Part shown: positions 55,345 to 64,000 of the stretch, piece by piece
How the letters are laid out: each line of letters begins with the position of its first letter
Numbering within the stretch: position 1 is the stretch's first letter
Assembly: GCA_963920525.1 (NCBI GenBank)
Contig: OY986437.1
Location: 100,243,138 to 100,307,137, forward strand
From: Dichetophora obliterata
Taxonomy: Eukaryota > Arthropoda > Insecta > Diptera > Sciomyzidae
Length of the DNA stretch: 64,000 nt
Direction: 5' to 3'
Position numbers and translations under genes: made by a program
Notes under the pieces: generated by a model
Database searches by the model: none
What the model was told of the DNA's origin: nothing
The model's input: only the letters and a program-made list of their open reading frames with translations

Positions 55345-58300
55345 AACTGGGAGCGAACCTTTACAAAGTAACATGTCTGACTGTCTCAACCTGGCGAGGC
55401 CAGCATAATCTTTGTGAAATCGCCTCAAGTCGACTCAAACCTCCACGTGGTGTTTCCTGGGCAACGTCAAAACTGACAACCGTTAGTTTGGCGGCTAATC
55501 TGAGCGGCGGGCCTCCCTAGGCTTAAAAAAGGTTGCGCGTCGGGTTTGAAGCCCACCCGTAAAAACCCATTTCAATGAAAGCAAATAAGACAAGAAGAAA
55601 AATGATCCCCAAATCTGATGACGACTACCGCAAACGAAAAACTGATAATGATTTACGGTTATGCACCTGGAATGTCCGAACCCTTAATATGGAAGGTGGC
55701 TCTATCCAACTGACTGATGTCTTTTAAAGATACAAAGCTGATATCACTGCTATCCAAGAAATGCGATGGAAGGGACAGGGTTGCATTCGGCATGCACCAT
55801 TTGATATCTACTACAGCGGCCATGCGGAAAAGCACGAGTTTGGATGCGGATTTGTAGTTGGCAAAAGTCTACGGCCTCACGTCCTGCGATTCACACCTGT
55901 GAACGAACGACTTGCCATAATCTGCATCAAGGTTAAATTTTTCAACATAAGCTTAATATGTGCGCACGCTCCGACAGAAGACAAGGACGATGAGATCAAG
56001 GAAATTTTCTACGAGCGCCTTGAAAATGCTTACGAGCGCTGCCCCCGACACGACGTAAAAATCGTGCTTGGTGACTTCAGCGCTAAGGTGGGCAAGAAAA
56101 ATATATTTGGTCCAACAGTTGGAAAGTTCAGCCTCCACGACAACACCTCCGATAACGGAATGAGGCTGATTGAATTCGCCGCAGCACGAAACATGGTCGT
56201 AAGTAGCACTAGATTCAAGCATCTCAATATTCATAAAGTCACCTGGATGTCCCCTGATCAAAAAACCAAAAATCAAATTGATCACGTTTTGATCGACGGA
56301 AGGCACTCTTCCAGTGTATTGGATGTACGCATGATCCGTGGTGCAAACATTGACTCGGATCATTATCTTGTTGCAGCCAAGAACCATACACGTCTTTGCG
56401 CAGCTAAGAATACACGCAACCCTACACAGAGAAAGCTAGACGTCGACAACCTGCAATCGAAACAGACAGCCGATGCTTTCGCCACTCGACTCTCACTCCT
56501 GCTTCAAAGCACTCCTCCAATCGATGATTTATTCGCGCAGTGGACACACATTTTCAACTCCATGCGTGCGGCTGCTGAAGAGGTGATTGGCTACCACCGC
56601 CCTAGCCGAAACCAGTGGTACGACCAGGAGTGTCGCGACGCTACTGCAGAGAAAGACGCCGCCTACAAAGCCACCCTGCAGTCGGTTGTAATGCGCGCTG
56701 CTAAGGAGCGATACAAAGAAAAGAGGAAGGAAGAGAGATGTATCTTCAGGCGGAAAAAAAGAGAGACAGAAAAGCGCGAGCAGGAGAAGATCGAGATGTA
56801 TGGAGACAGGAATGAGGCCCGAAAATTTTTCGAAAAAATAAGACGCCTTGCCGATGGTTTTAAAATCGGGGCCTCTTCCTGCAAGGATGAAAACGGGAAT
56901 CTAATGACAGATGTACAGAGTACACTGACGTTATGGAGGGAACACTTTTCTAAGCTTCTAAATGGTGACGCTGACAACAATCCCGCTAATAGAGATGATA
57001 TTCCGGAAACCCCGATTGCGGATGACAGCGTCAAGGTTCCGTTGCCCGACTATGATGAAGTTATGACAGCTATAGCTCGGCTTAAAAATAACAAAACCGC
57101 GGGAGCTGATGGCTTACCTGCTGAGCTGTTTAAGAACAGAGGCAAAGCTCTACTTAAATGCATTCACGAGCTTCTATGCAGAATATGGTCGGAAGAATGC
57201 ATTCCGAACGATTGGAATCTCAGTATGCTCTGCCCAATCCATAAGAAAGGCGATCCCACTATCTGTGCCAATTTCCATGGAATAAGGCTTCTTAATATCG
57301 CATATAAGGTCCTGTCGAGCGTTTAATGAGAAATATTGAAGCTAATTGTAAACGAACTGATCGGACCTTATCAGTGTGACTTCAGACCTGGAAAGTCCAC
57401 CATCGATCAGATCTTCACGCTACTACAAATCTTGGAGAAGACTCAAGAAAAACAAGTCGACACCCACCATCTTTTTGTCGACTACAAAGCCGCCTTCGAC
57501 AGCCCAATAACGAAGCACCTGTACTCCACCATGTCTGAATTTTGTATTCCTGCAAAACTAATACGACTTTGCAGGATGATACTGAGCAACACCACCAGCG
57601 CAGTTAAAATCGGGAAGGACCTCTCCCCACCATTTATTACCAAACGAGGTTTCAGACAAGGTGATTCCTCATCGTGCGACTTTTTCAACCTAATGATGGA
57701 AAAGATCATCCGAGCTGCTGATCTGAGACGTAGTGGCACAATATTCTACAAGAGTGTTATGCTGCTTGCGTATGCTGATGACATCGTTATCATTGGCCAT
57801 AATACGCGCGAAGTCAGTGCAGCATTTTCCAGATTAGAAAGAGAGTCAAGTCGAATGATTCTGGCAGTGAATGCAGATAAGACGAAATACTTGGTGTCAA
57901 CAAACAAACAGTCCCAGCGTCTTGGAACCCACGTTACCGTTGACAATACCTCCTTTGAGGTTGTGAAGGGCTTCGTTTATCTGGGATCCAGCATAAACTC
58001 AACCAACGACATCAGCATTGATATCAAACGAAGAATAACTCTTGCCAACAGGTGTTACTTTGGGCTCAGTAGGCAATTGAGAAGCAGAGCCCTCTCTCGA
58101 CGAACGAAAATCACGCTCTATAAATCGCTTAACATGCCCGTCCGACTTTATGCGAGAAAGATTCTTTGTAAGATCTACGGACCAATCTGCGTCAATGGCG
58201 AGTACCGAATACGGTGGAATGATAAACTGTATGAGCTGTAGGCTGACATCGACATAGTCAAGCGCACTAAAATCGAGCGGCTTCGCTGGCTTGGTCATGT

Positions 58301-58535
58301 TCAGCGCATGAAAGACGATGCTCTAGTGAAGAAACATTCGATTCGGTACCCAGCGGCGGTCAACGCAGAAGAGGACGACCGCATCTTCGTTGGAAAGACC
58401 AAGTAAAGGACAACCTGACGAAGCTTGGAATTTCCAACTGGCGCCAGCAAGCGAGAGACAGAAATGGCTGGCGCAAATTCTTAGATGAGGCAAAGACCGA
58501 CATACGGTTGTAGCGCCAACTAAGTAAGTAAGTTA
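55345..58535 (+). mobile_element. RTE-clade LINE, full length but inactive
   Basis: 3191 bp between perfect 13-bp duplications. The 5' UTR is markedly GC-richer than the window (55380-55560). One long endonuclease/RT ORF follows, then a very short 3' UTR ending in taagtaagtaagtta, the short tandem tail typical of RTE elements, with no poly(A). A small frame before the main ORF (to 55520) may be a vestigial ORF1. Confidence 0.92.
55575..58513 (+). pseudogene. RTE endonuclease-reverse transcriptase with premature stops
   Basis: Starts MKANKTRRKMIPKSDDDYRK. Endonuclease blocks: LRLCTWNVRTLN, ITAIQEMRWKG, LGDFSAKVGKK and DSDHYLVAAK. RT blocks: KTAGADGLPAELF, HGIRLLNIAYKVLS, HLFVDYKAAFDS, GFRQGDSSSCDFFN and the catalytic LAYADDIVIIG. 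It resembles the RTE/BovB type whose relatives are often mislabelled craniofacial development protein 2. In-frame stops: TAA at 55725-55727, TAA-TGA at 57324-57329, TAG at 58239-58241. A frameshift lies near 58335, after which the usual C-terminal tail (WRQQARDRNGWRKFLDEAKT) can still be read. Target-primed reverse transcription in the nucleus is the family role. Confidence 0.92.
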
Positions 58536-58548
58536 GTATCTCAACGGA
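58536..58548 (+). repeat. Target-site duplication of the RTE element, 3' copy
   Basis: gtatctcaacgga, identical to 55332-55344. Confidence 0.9.
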
Positions 58549-58594
58549 CTAATAATATGGTCTAAGTGTGCTGGTCTAAGGACCTGCCGCCATC

Positions 58595-58614
58595 TTAACC
58601 TAACCTAACCTAAC
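58595..58614 (+). repeat. Short (TAACC)n run
   Basis: Four units of the five-base word taacc (TTAGG on the other strand), directly before the helicase debris. Confidence 0.8.
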
Positions 58615-58639
58615 CAAACCTTAAATTATCATAAGGCTG

Positions 58640-59116
58640 TATGCACAATGGCGCACAAGCGCGCATTGGAAGCAGTCACTCGAACTATGAAAGATCTGTG
58701 CAATGACTCAAGATGTATTGGAGGAGCAATAATTCTACTGACTGGCGATTTCCAACAAACACTACCAGTCATGTTCTGATCGACCACTGTCGATGAAATA
58801 AATAAATGCTTGCCTCAAATCATCGACTCTTTAGCTCTACGTGATGAAGCTTCAGCTTACGACAAACATGCGAGTAGCATTGCTAAACGATCCGTCTGCG
58901 GAAGATTTCTCTTAGTAATTGTCGATTACGGTAACCGCCGTGTTCCTGTCGACGAATCGAACGAATTGATTTCATTTACGCAATTTCGTCTCAACAAAAA
59001 ACGGACTCATCAACGAAGTGTTTCCAAACATGATTACTTACCACAAATATAACAAATGGTTGAGTGAACGAGCAATTCTCGCGAAAAAGAACAAAGATAT
59101 GCATAACTTAAACTAA
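58640..59116 (+). pseudogene. Helitron PIF1-type helicase fragment, copy 1
   Basis: Readable blocks in order: CTMAHKRALEAVTRTMKDL, GGAIILLTGDFQQTLPVM (the PIF1 helicase motif with GDFQQ), then after a stop STTVDEINKCLP; in other frames LTTNMRVALLNDPSAEDFS, RRVPVDESNELISF, and LINEVFPNM plus NKWLSERAILAKKNKD. This order is that of the C-terminal helicase part of Helitron RepHel proteins. Frameshifts and stops interrupt it repeatedly. The Rep domain and the Walker A end are absent. Confidence 0.85.
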
Positions 59117-59731
59117 ACAATTCCAAGCAAGTCATTGGTCTGTTGCATTCCTTAAAATCTTTCGAAAATCTTAAGAGAGGTTAATTTGTTCGAAAAAGCG
59201 GACGAAAAACTTGGTCGTACTCAAGATGTATTGGAGGAGCAATAATTCTACTGACTGGCGATTTCCAACAAACACTACCAGTCATGTTCTGATCGACCAC
59301 TGTCGATGAAATAAATAAATGCTTGCCTCAAATCATCGACTCTTTAGCTCTACGTGATGAAGCTTCAGCTTACGACAAACATGCGAGTAGCATTGCTAAA
59401 CGATCCGTCTGCGGAAGATTTCTCTTAGTAATTGTCGATTACGGTAACCGCCGTGTTCCTGTCGACGAATCGAACGAATTGATTTCATTTACGCAATTTC
59501 GTCTCAACAAAAAACGAGCTCATCAACGAAGTGTTTCCAAACATGATTACTTACCACAAATATAACAAATGGTTGAGTGAACGAGCAATTCTCGCGAAAA
59601 AGAACAAAGATATGCATAACTTAAACTAAACAATTCCAAGCAAGTCATTGGTCTGTTGCATTCCTTAAAATCTTTCGAAAATCTTAAGAGAGGTTAATTT
59701 GTTCGAAAAAGCGGACGAAAAACTTGGTCGT
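58706..59731 (+). repeat. 513-bp tandem duplication within helicase debris
   Basis: 58706-59218 and 59219-59731 are almost identical; a clear difference is cggact versus cgagct near 59006 and 59519. Both begin actcaagatgtattggagga. The shared stops and shifts show that duplication followed inactivation. Confidence 0.9.
59219..59629 (+). pseudogene. Helitron PIF1-type helicase fragment, copy 2
   Basis: Second copy of the truncated helicase, starting at the base after CND in copy 1 and ending with the same KNKDMHNLN stop. Confidence 0.85.
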
Positions 59732-59795
59732 GGAAAAACTGTCCGCTCAAGTGAAGTGTCCGCTTAAGAGAGGTGTCCGTTAGTAGAGGTTTCAC
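59732..59795 (-). mobile_element. pogo/Tigger-like terminus
   Basis: Read on the minus strand, cagtgaaacctctactaacg followed by gacacctctcttaagcggac is the kind of end seen in pogo-group elements, next to a TA. The opposite end was not found. It is fused to the helicase duplication, so the two are chimeric. Confidence 0.45.
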
Positions 59796-59946
59796 TGTAA
59801 TTGAAATACATTTAATTTTTGTACATTTATTTAACTGAATTGGTTTTGGCTATTCACTTTATTTTAATAATAAACACATTTATTTTACCATCTAATAAGT
59901 TAAGACAATATTTATTAGGCAGTACAAAGTTCGCCTGGTCAGCTAG
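59796..59946 (+). mobile_element. Helitron 3' terminus
   Basis: gttcgcctggtcagctag|T ends at 59946, a CTAG end with a GC-rich lead as in the other Helitrons. With the helicase debris upstream it may be the remains of one autonomous Helitron. Confidence 0.5.
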
Positions 59947-60170
59947 TTTTCCATAAAAATCGATTTTAAAAAATAAAGATATATTTTATATTTAAAAATT
60001 AAAAATACAATTTAAGGCATACCAAAAAAGGTGTGTCGAATATTACAAATAAAGGGCAAAATCAGTATTTTTGATGTCCAGAAAAACTTAGAGTAGAATT
60101 ATTTTCTTTCAATTATTTATTATTTTTAAAAGGTATTTAATTATAAAATTGTACTTATATTTAAACCAAA
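59947..60170. other. AT-rich spacer
   Basis: Nothing recognised. Confidence 0.4.
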
Positions 60171-60386
60171 AAGTTAAAAAGAACGCTGTAATATATTTTT
60201 TGTACTTAAATTTAAACCAAAACGCAAAAAATTAAGCTGGATTATTTCTTTTGGTTTACATTTAATACAGTAGAGTTTTAGTTATGAATTAGTATTTGTA
60301 AAGTTTAAATTTTAAACCGCAAAGTTTAAACAAATGCAGTCATATTTTAGCTGTACTAAAATTAAGTCCAAGTGTTTTAACCGTGT
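60171..60386 (+). repeat. Dispersed repeat, copy 2 of 2
   Basis: Homologous to 182-365 in direct orientation, with a ~45-base insertion containing a partial repeat of its own first block. Confidence 0.6.
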
Positions 60387-61671
60387 ATCTTTTAAAAAGC
60401 TTAGCAAAAATTTTTGCTGCAAGTGGCTGAAAAGTTTATTAAATAAAATCCAAGTAGATTTTCTCTTCATGGCATATATCATCTGTAAAAATCATTTTAA
60501 TTAAAAGAACATTTTTTAATTAAAAATTCTGAGAAAAGATTTGTTTTATTTCGCAATGCAGATAAAAAGTTGCTCATGCGTCTCATTGCAACAGAAATAT
60601 TTAAAAGTAAATAGAGAGAACAAAACTTAATTCAATGCTTTTTAACTTGCAACGATTTTTTACAACTATGCTTTTATTAAATAGTTGACAAACGCCCACA
60701 CAAACTTTTAGAGCTGTCTCACCAAAACTACAGCCAACATCACCCATCCCGCTCACCACAAACATAATGTTTTTTCAATGCACTTCCGTTTCCGTCTACG
60801 CGACAAAAATTCATGCTGCAATAGAACGGATTAATTATGTCAACGCTGATTGCTTGCATGGCATGCCATGGATTTTAACTCTGAAAGAATAACGTCAGTA
60901 TTTGAAATAAGTTTTCAACATTTGCGCAAGTAGTTTTTCGACACGTACGCGTATTTCAAGCTTGCTATTCATGCGAAACTCAATGTGTACGTGTGCTTGT
61001 GTGTGTGCGTGTATGTGTGGGATAAGTGCGCACACCCACAGCTTCATTTCCAATGTAATTATTTAAATGTAATAACCATTTTTCTTTCATTCATTTTGGA
61101 ATTGCTTGGTAGCGTTACCAAATTGCTTTAATTTTACTCCAAGACAAGAACACTGGGGATTCAGTTAAGCGACGCTTTATTTGTTGCAGTCACACGATGA
61201 CAGTGAGTGACAGACAACGACAGTAGGATTAAATAATTTTTCTTATTTGGTTTTTCAGATGTCATGTTGGATCAAGAGTGCGTGCAATTTTGTTATTTTG
61301 AGCTTTTCTGTGGTTTGGTCATGTTTTCCATGGCACTTAGAATGTTGTACTTCGCAAACTGCTGCACTATGGTTCATAAAGCCAAATTAGCGCTAAAGGT
61401 TTTTTAAATATCTTCCATATAGGAAATATTTTTATAAATTCAACTTGTCAAAAACACGTCTGGTTTTTTCAGAGTTTTGAGAATCTTGTTTTTGTGGGAA
61501 GAAATTTATTTCGTTTTTATAAAGCAAAGTATTAGTTTAAGGACAAAGCGGATCAAATAGATTTATATATATATGTCGAAATGCATACACAGGTTTTTTT
61601 TTTTGTGTTATACACATATTCATATCATTTATTCCTGCACATTTTATTGATGTCAAAATATTCAGTAAAAT
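60387..61671. other. Non-coding DNA with a GT-rich tract
   Basis: An imperfect (GT)n stretch lies at about 60988-61020. A 44-codon frame starting MSCWIKSACNFVILSFSVVW at 61259 follows an acceptor-like tttttcag but has no known domain. Nothing else recognised. Confidence 0.35.
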
Positions 61672-61912
61672 TTGCCATTTTATCATACATTGTTTCACGT
61701 TGCGAGGCTTGTGAAAATTATTAAAAAATATTATCGCAATCGAATTCGACATCGCCATAGAGTCAACCAGGCTTATTTTGCGCTTGGATTTGGGCCTACA
61801 TCAGGATGGGAAATATTGGCCGCAGATCCGGATTTTGGACAAAAAATTATCTCCTCGGACGAGCCCCAGTTTTGGCTCATCGGCTATGTCAACAAGCAAA
61901 AATAGTCAATCT
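61672..61912 (+). pseudogene. mariner-like transposase fragment
   Basis: RVNQAYFALGFG, WEILAADPDFGQKIISSDEP and FWLIGYVNKQK match the region around the first catalytic Asp (SDEP for the usual SDEA) of the group of mariner-like transposases seen at 46562-47526, but from a different subfamily. A stop follows at once and neither terminus remains. Confidence 0.7.
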
Positions 61913-62024
61913 TTGGTGCAGTTTATGGCACGGCGGTGCACAGTGCTTTGCTCTCATACAAATTTGGAAATAAATAGAAGAAGTGCTCCTAGATAATGAA
62001 ATTTTGTATGCTTAAAAACCTGAA

Positions 62025-62356
62025 GCGGCCGTAGCCTTGTGGGTAGAGTGCGTGGCCCCTAAGTTAAAGAACCGCGGTAGCCTGGGTTCAATTCCAGCGC
62101 AGACAGAAAAGTTTTTTTAATTGAATTAATTTGTCTGTTCGGTCTTTACCCCTCTTCAGACAATGGCAAGCCTCAGAGAGTAAATATTGCCATGTAAAGC
62201 TTCTTGAGAACATAAGCCGTTCGGAGTGGGCATTAAGCACGTAGGTCCAGTTCTCGGTCATTTGTGATCAAACATTTAATAACACGCACAACACAACTTA
62301 TCAATAGAAGCTAGGTCAAAGTCCTTCCAAGGGGTGAAATGGCCAGTTTATTTTTT
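62025..62356 (+). mobile_element. Full-length tRNA-derived SINE
   Basis: A tRNA-like head starts gcggccgtagccttgtgg. A box tagccttgtgg (62032-62042) fits TRGYNNARNNG at 10 of 11 positions; B box ggttcaattcc (62085-62095) fits the consensus fully. The acceptor stem is not complementary, so it is not a tRNA gene. The body shares its last ~190 bp with 2818-3008 and ends aaatggccagttta plus a T-run. Transcription by RNA polymerase III is expected. LINE partner unknown. Confidence 0.8.
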
Positions 62357-64000
62357 TATGAGGCGCTCAGAAGCAAGGTGATCCAACGCACAAAAACTTT
62401 TCTCGGGAATATGCTGCCAGACACGCTTACTGACGTTATATTTTGGGATAAAAATGTGTTCTTTAAGATTTCGCCTCGATTGAAACTGCGATAACAAATA
62501 GCTTCACTTTGCTTTTTTAAAAAAAAAAAATTATGGAAACGGAAAAGTGGTCCAACATACATACTGAAAATTGTATTGGGGTTTACCATTTTCAAAATAA
62601 AATGCTATAGAAAGTTGAACTTTGGTTTAAAGGAAAAGCGAAAAAATTACATCCACACATTTTCGTTCCTGACCACTTTTGTAAGCGGGTGAATGTGACG
62701 TGAGTTTTGAGAAAGAAAAAGTGCAAAACTGACTGAAAAAATACTTAGTAAAAACTATTTTATAGGGGAACCTGATTTTAAAATCTCCTCATTTTCTTAT
62801 GCAATCTCAATTTTTTTAAATGAAATAAACATATCGGCAATTCCCAAAATCTTTTAAAATCTATGATTTTTGTAAAACCGTGTCAATAACTTTTATATGT
62901 CTTAAGCAAAGTTCAAGTTTTAAAGGAGCGTCTACTTAGAATACATGGAACAAAATTTTCTCACTAATTTCAGTTTCATAAGTTGCTACCTTAAGTTGTT
63001 ACTGGAATCGATAGTAAAAAAAAAACTAAAAACTCAGTTGATTTACACACAGATTTTTACCTTCTGAGCTATATAAAAATTGTGCGCCACCAACTTTCAG
63101 TAAAATTTAAATGGTGCTTGTACGAAAATACTTAAATGCAAAATATATATTTTTATTATTGATGTTCCATGAAGCTAACGAAAGTTATAACACATTCAAA
63201 GCGTGATACCACTTTTGTGGCATTTGTTAGTTTTTCGTAGTTGTTGAGATATAGAAAACGCACGCCATAAGAAAGGTAATATTTTAAACTAAAGATTTTA
63301 AAATTTAAAGATTTAAACATTTTTGAGGTGGGTGTCATAAGTGTGCTATTAATTTTACTCACACAGCAACTTCTCAAAAATGGTCATTTTAAAAATTTTA
63401 TTCATCAAAAAATATAACTTTTTTCGCTGGCACATCGAAGATCCTGAAAGGACGAGAACGACCCTTTGACATTTTGTTTGACATTGAATGTTTGCCAAAA
63501 GGCGCGCTTAAAACTTTTGAATATTTTGGATGTGCCAAGATGATCAAAAGACGTTTTTTTTGATAACGCGATAAGCTCAGTCATATATAATATTTGAAGG
63601 TTTTGCCATGGAACTTGGTAATAAGCATAATGACAATGAGACACGATACTAAAATCAGATTAAGCTAAATTGGATCACTACTTCGTGTACCCCTCATATA
63701 CCATAAATGGTCAAAGTGAAACTAATGCCGCCTTTTTAATGTTACAATGATAAAATTGCCATGGTTCTTTATGTTATACATGCCAACAATCCTGCTAAAA
63801 ATAACTGATATTGATTTAATTTTAAGCCTTCTTTTGATACTAACACCTTGTGCAAAGTAGAGCACAAGCGCAATTCTCTTTATGTCAAAATATTGAGCTT
63901 TTATCGAAAATATTAACCTCTATAAGTCGTTTTTATCTAAAAAAAAATTTTTAAGTATATTTACCGTAAGTGGGGTAGAGCGAGGATTATTTGACGAAAT
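62357..64000. other. Non-coding DNA, nothing recognised
   Basis: Short minus-strand frames (62356-62595, 63156-63377, 63405-63644) have AT-driven composition and no domain. No RNA gene or element terminus could be supported. Confidence 0.4.

Noticed and set aside
58595..58614. Interstitial telomere
   Set aside because: Only four units of the pentamer, in a species group without TTAGG telomeres.
61259..61393. Small secreted peptide starting MSCWIKSACNFVIL
   Set aside because: Only the acceptor-like tttttcag and hydrophobicity support it; the second half lacks a mature-peptide pattern.
62025..62105. A functional tRNA gene
   Set aside because: A and B boxes are good, but the acceptor stem does not pair and no standard cloverleaf closes; the tail matches a dispersed SINE.

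Overview
The window looks like non-coding, repeat-laden chromosomal DNA from a dipteran insect. The evidence is strong AT bias, Jockey and RTE retrotransposons, Helitrons, a piggyBac with two very short spliceosomal introns, many TIR elements with TA, TTA/TAA or 8-bp target duplications, and one acidic exon with insect-type splice signals. A cyclorrhaphan fly, possibly a tephritid, is my guess; no single feature proves it. I see no operon, CRISPR array, rRNA or functional tRNA gene. Only one host coding segment is supported: an 886-nt minus-strand exon at 44744-45629, with an SGSG glycosaminoglycan-attachment context that suggests a syndecan-like proteoglycan. Most of the window is therefore probably intron or intergenic DNA shaped by transposons.

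Layout. 1-5.3 kb: dispersed repeats, a TIR element, a truncated tRNA-SINE, and a ribozyme-bearing element (3310-4112) with a 13-bp target duplication. 5.3-9 kb: a 137-bp tandem repeat and a 120-bp tandem repeat. 9-12.4 kb: two minus-strand Helitrons. 13.8-16.1 kb: a fold-back copy of the ribozyme element, split by a PIF/Harbinger remnant. 17.2-19.2 kb: a complete non-autonomous Helitron. 22.4-27.5 kb: an almost intact Jockey element with perfect 13-bp duplications. 27.8-29.1 kb: an unclassified TIR element. 31.1-35.3 kb: a Harbinger-type MITE broken by a piggyBac with an intact spliced transposase. 35.5-40.5 kb: an apparent hAT element with 8-bp duplications, holding a second hAT and several MITEs. 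41.9-44 kb: MITEs. 44.7-45.6 kb: the host exon. 45.75-48 kb: two Helitrons joined end to start, one carrying a mariner-like element. 49.1-53.8 kb: a minisatellite split by a tandem array of seven ~573-bp units. 55.3-58.5 kb: an RTE retrotransposon with stop codons and 13-bp duplications. 58.6-60 kb: Helitron helicase debris, duplicated in tandem. 60-64 kb: a repeat, a mariner remnant, a full-length tRNA-SINE and otherwise featureless DNA.

The most notable system is the ~573-bp family at three loci (3310-4112, 13783-16136, 49429-53280). Every copy with the central segment encodes a complete type I hammerhead-ribozyme fold: CTGATGA and GAAA cores, a 3-bp stem II with compensatory substitutions between loci, a short stem III, and a stem I of two 5-bp helices around an internal loop. 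Two of the three loci are flanked by 11-13 bp direct repeats. This matches what is known of retrozymes and Penelope-like hammerhead repeats: tandem units, type I ribozymes with short stem III, and duplications of about a dozen bases. Transposition through self-cleaved RNA is an inference; no reverse transcriptase of a Penelope element is seen here.
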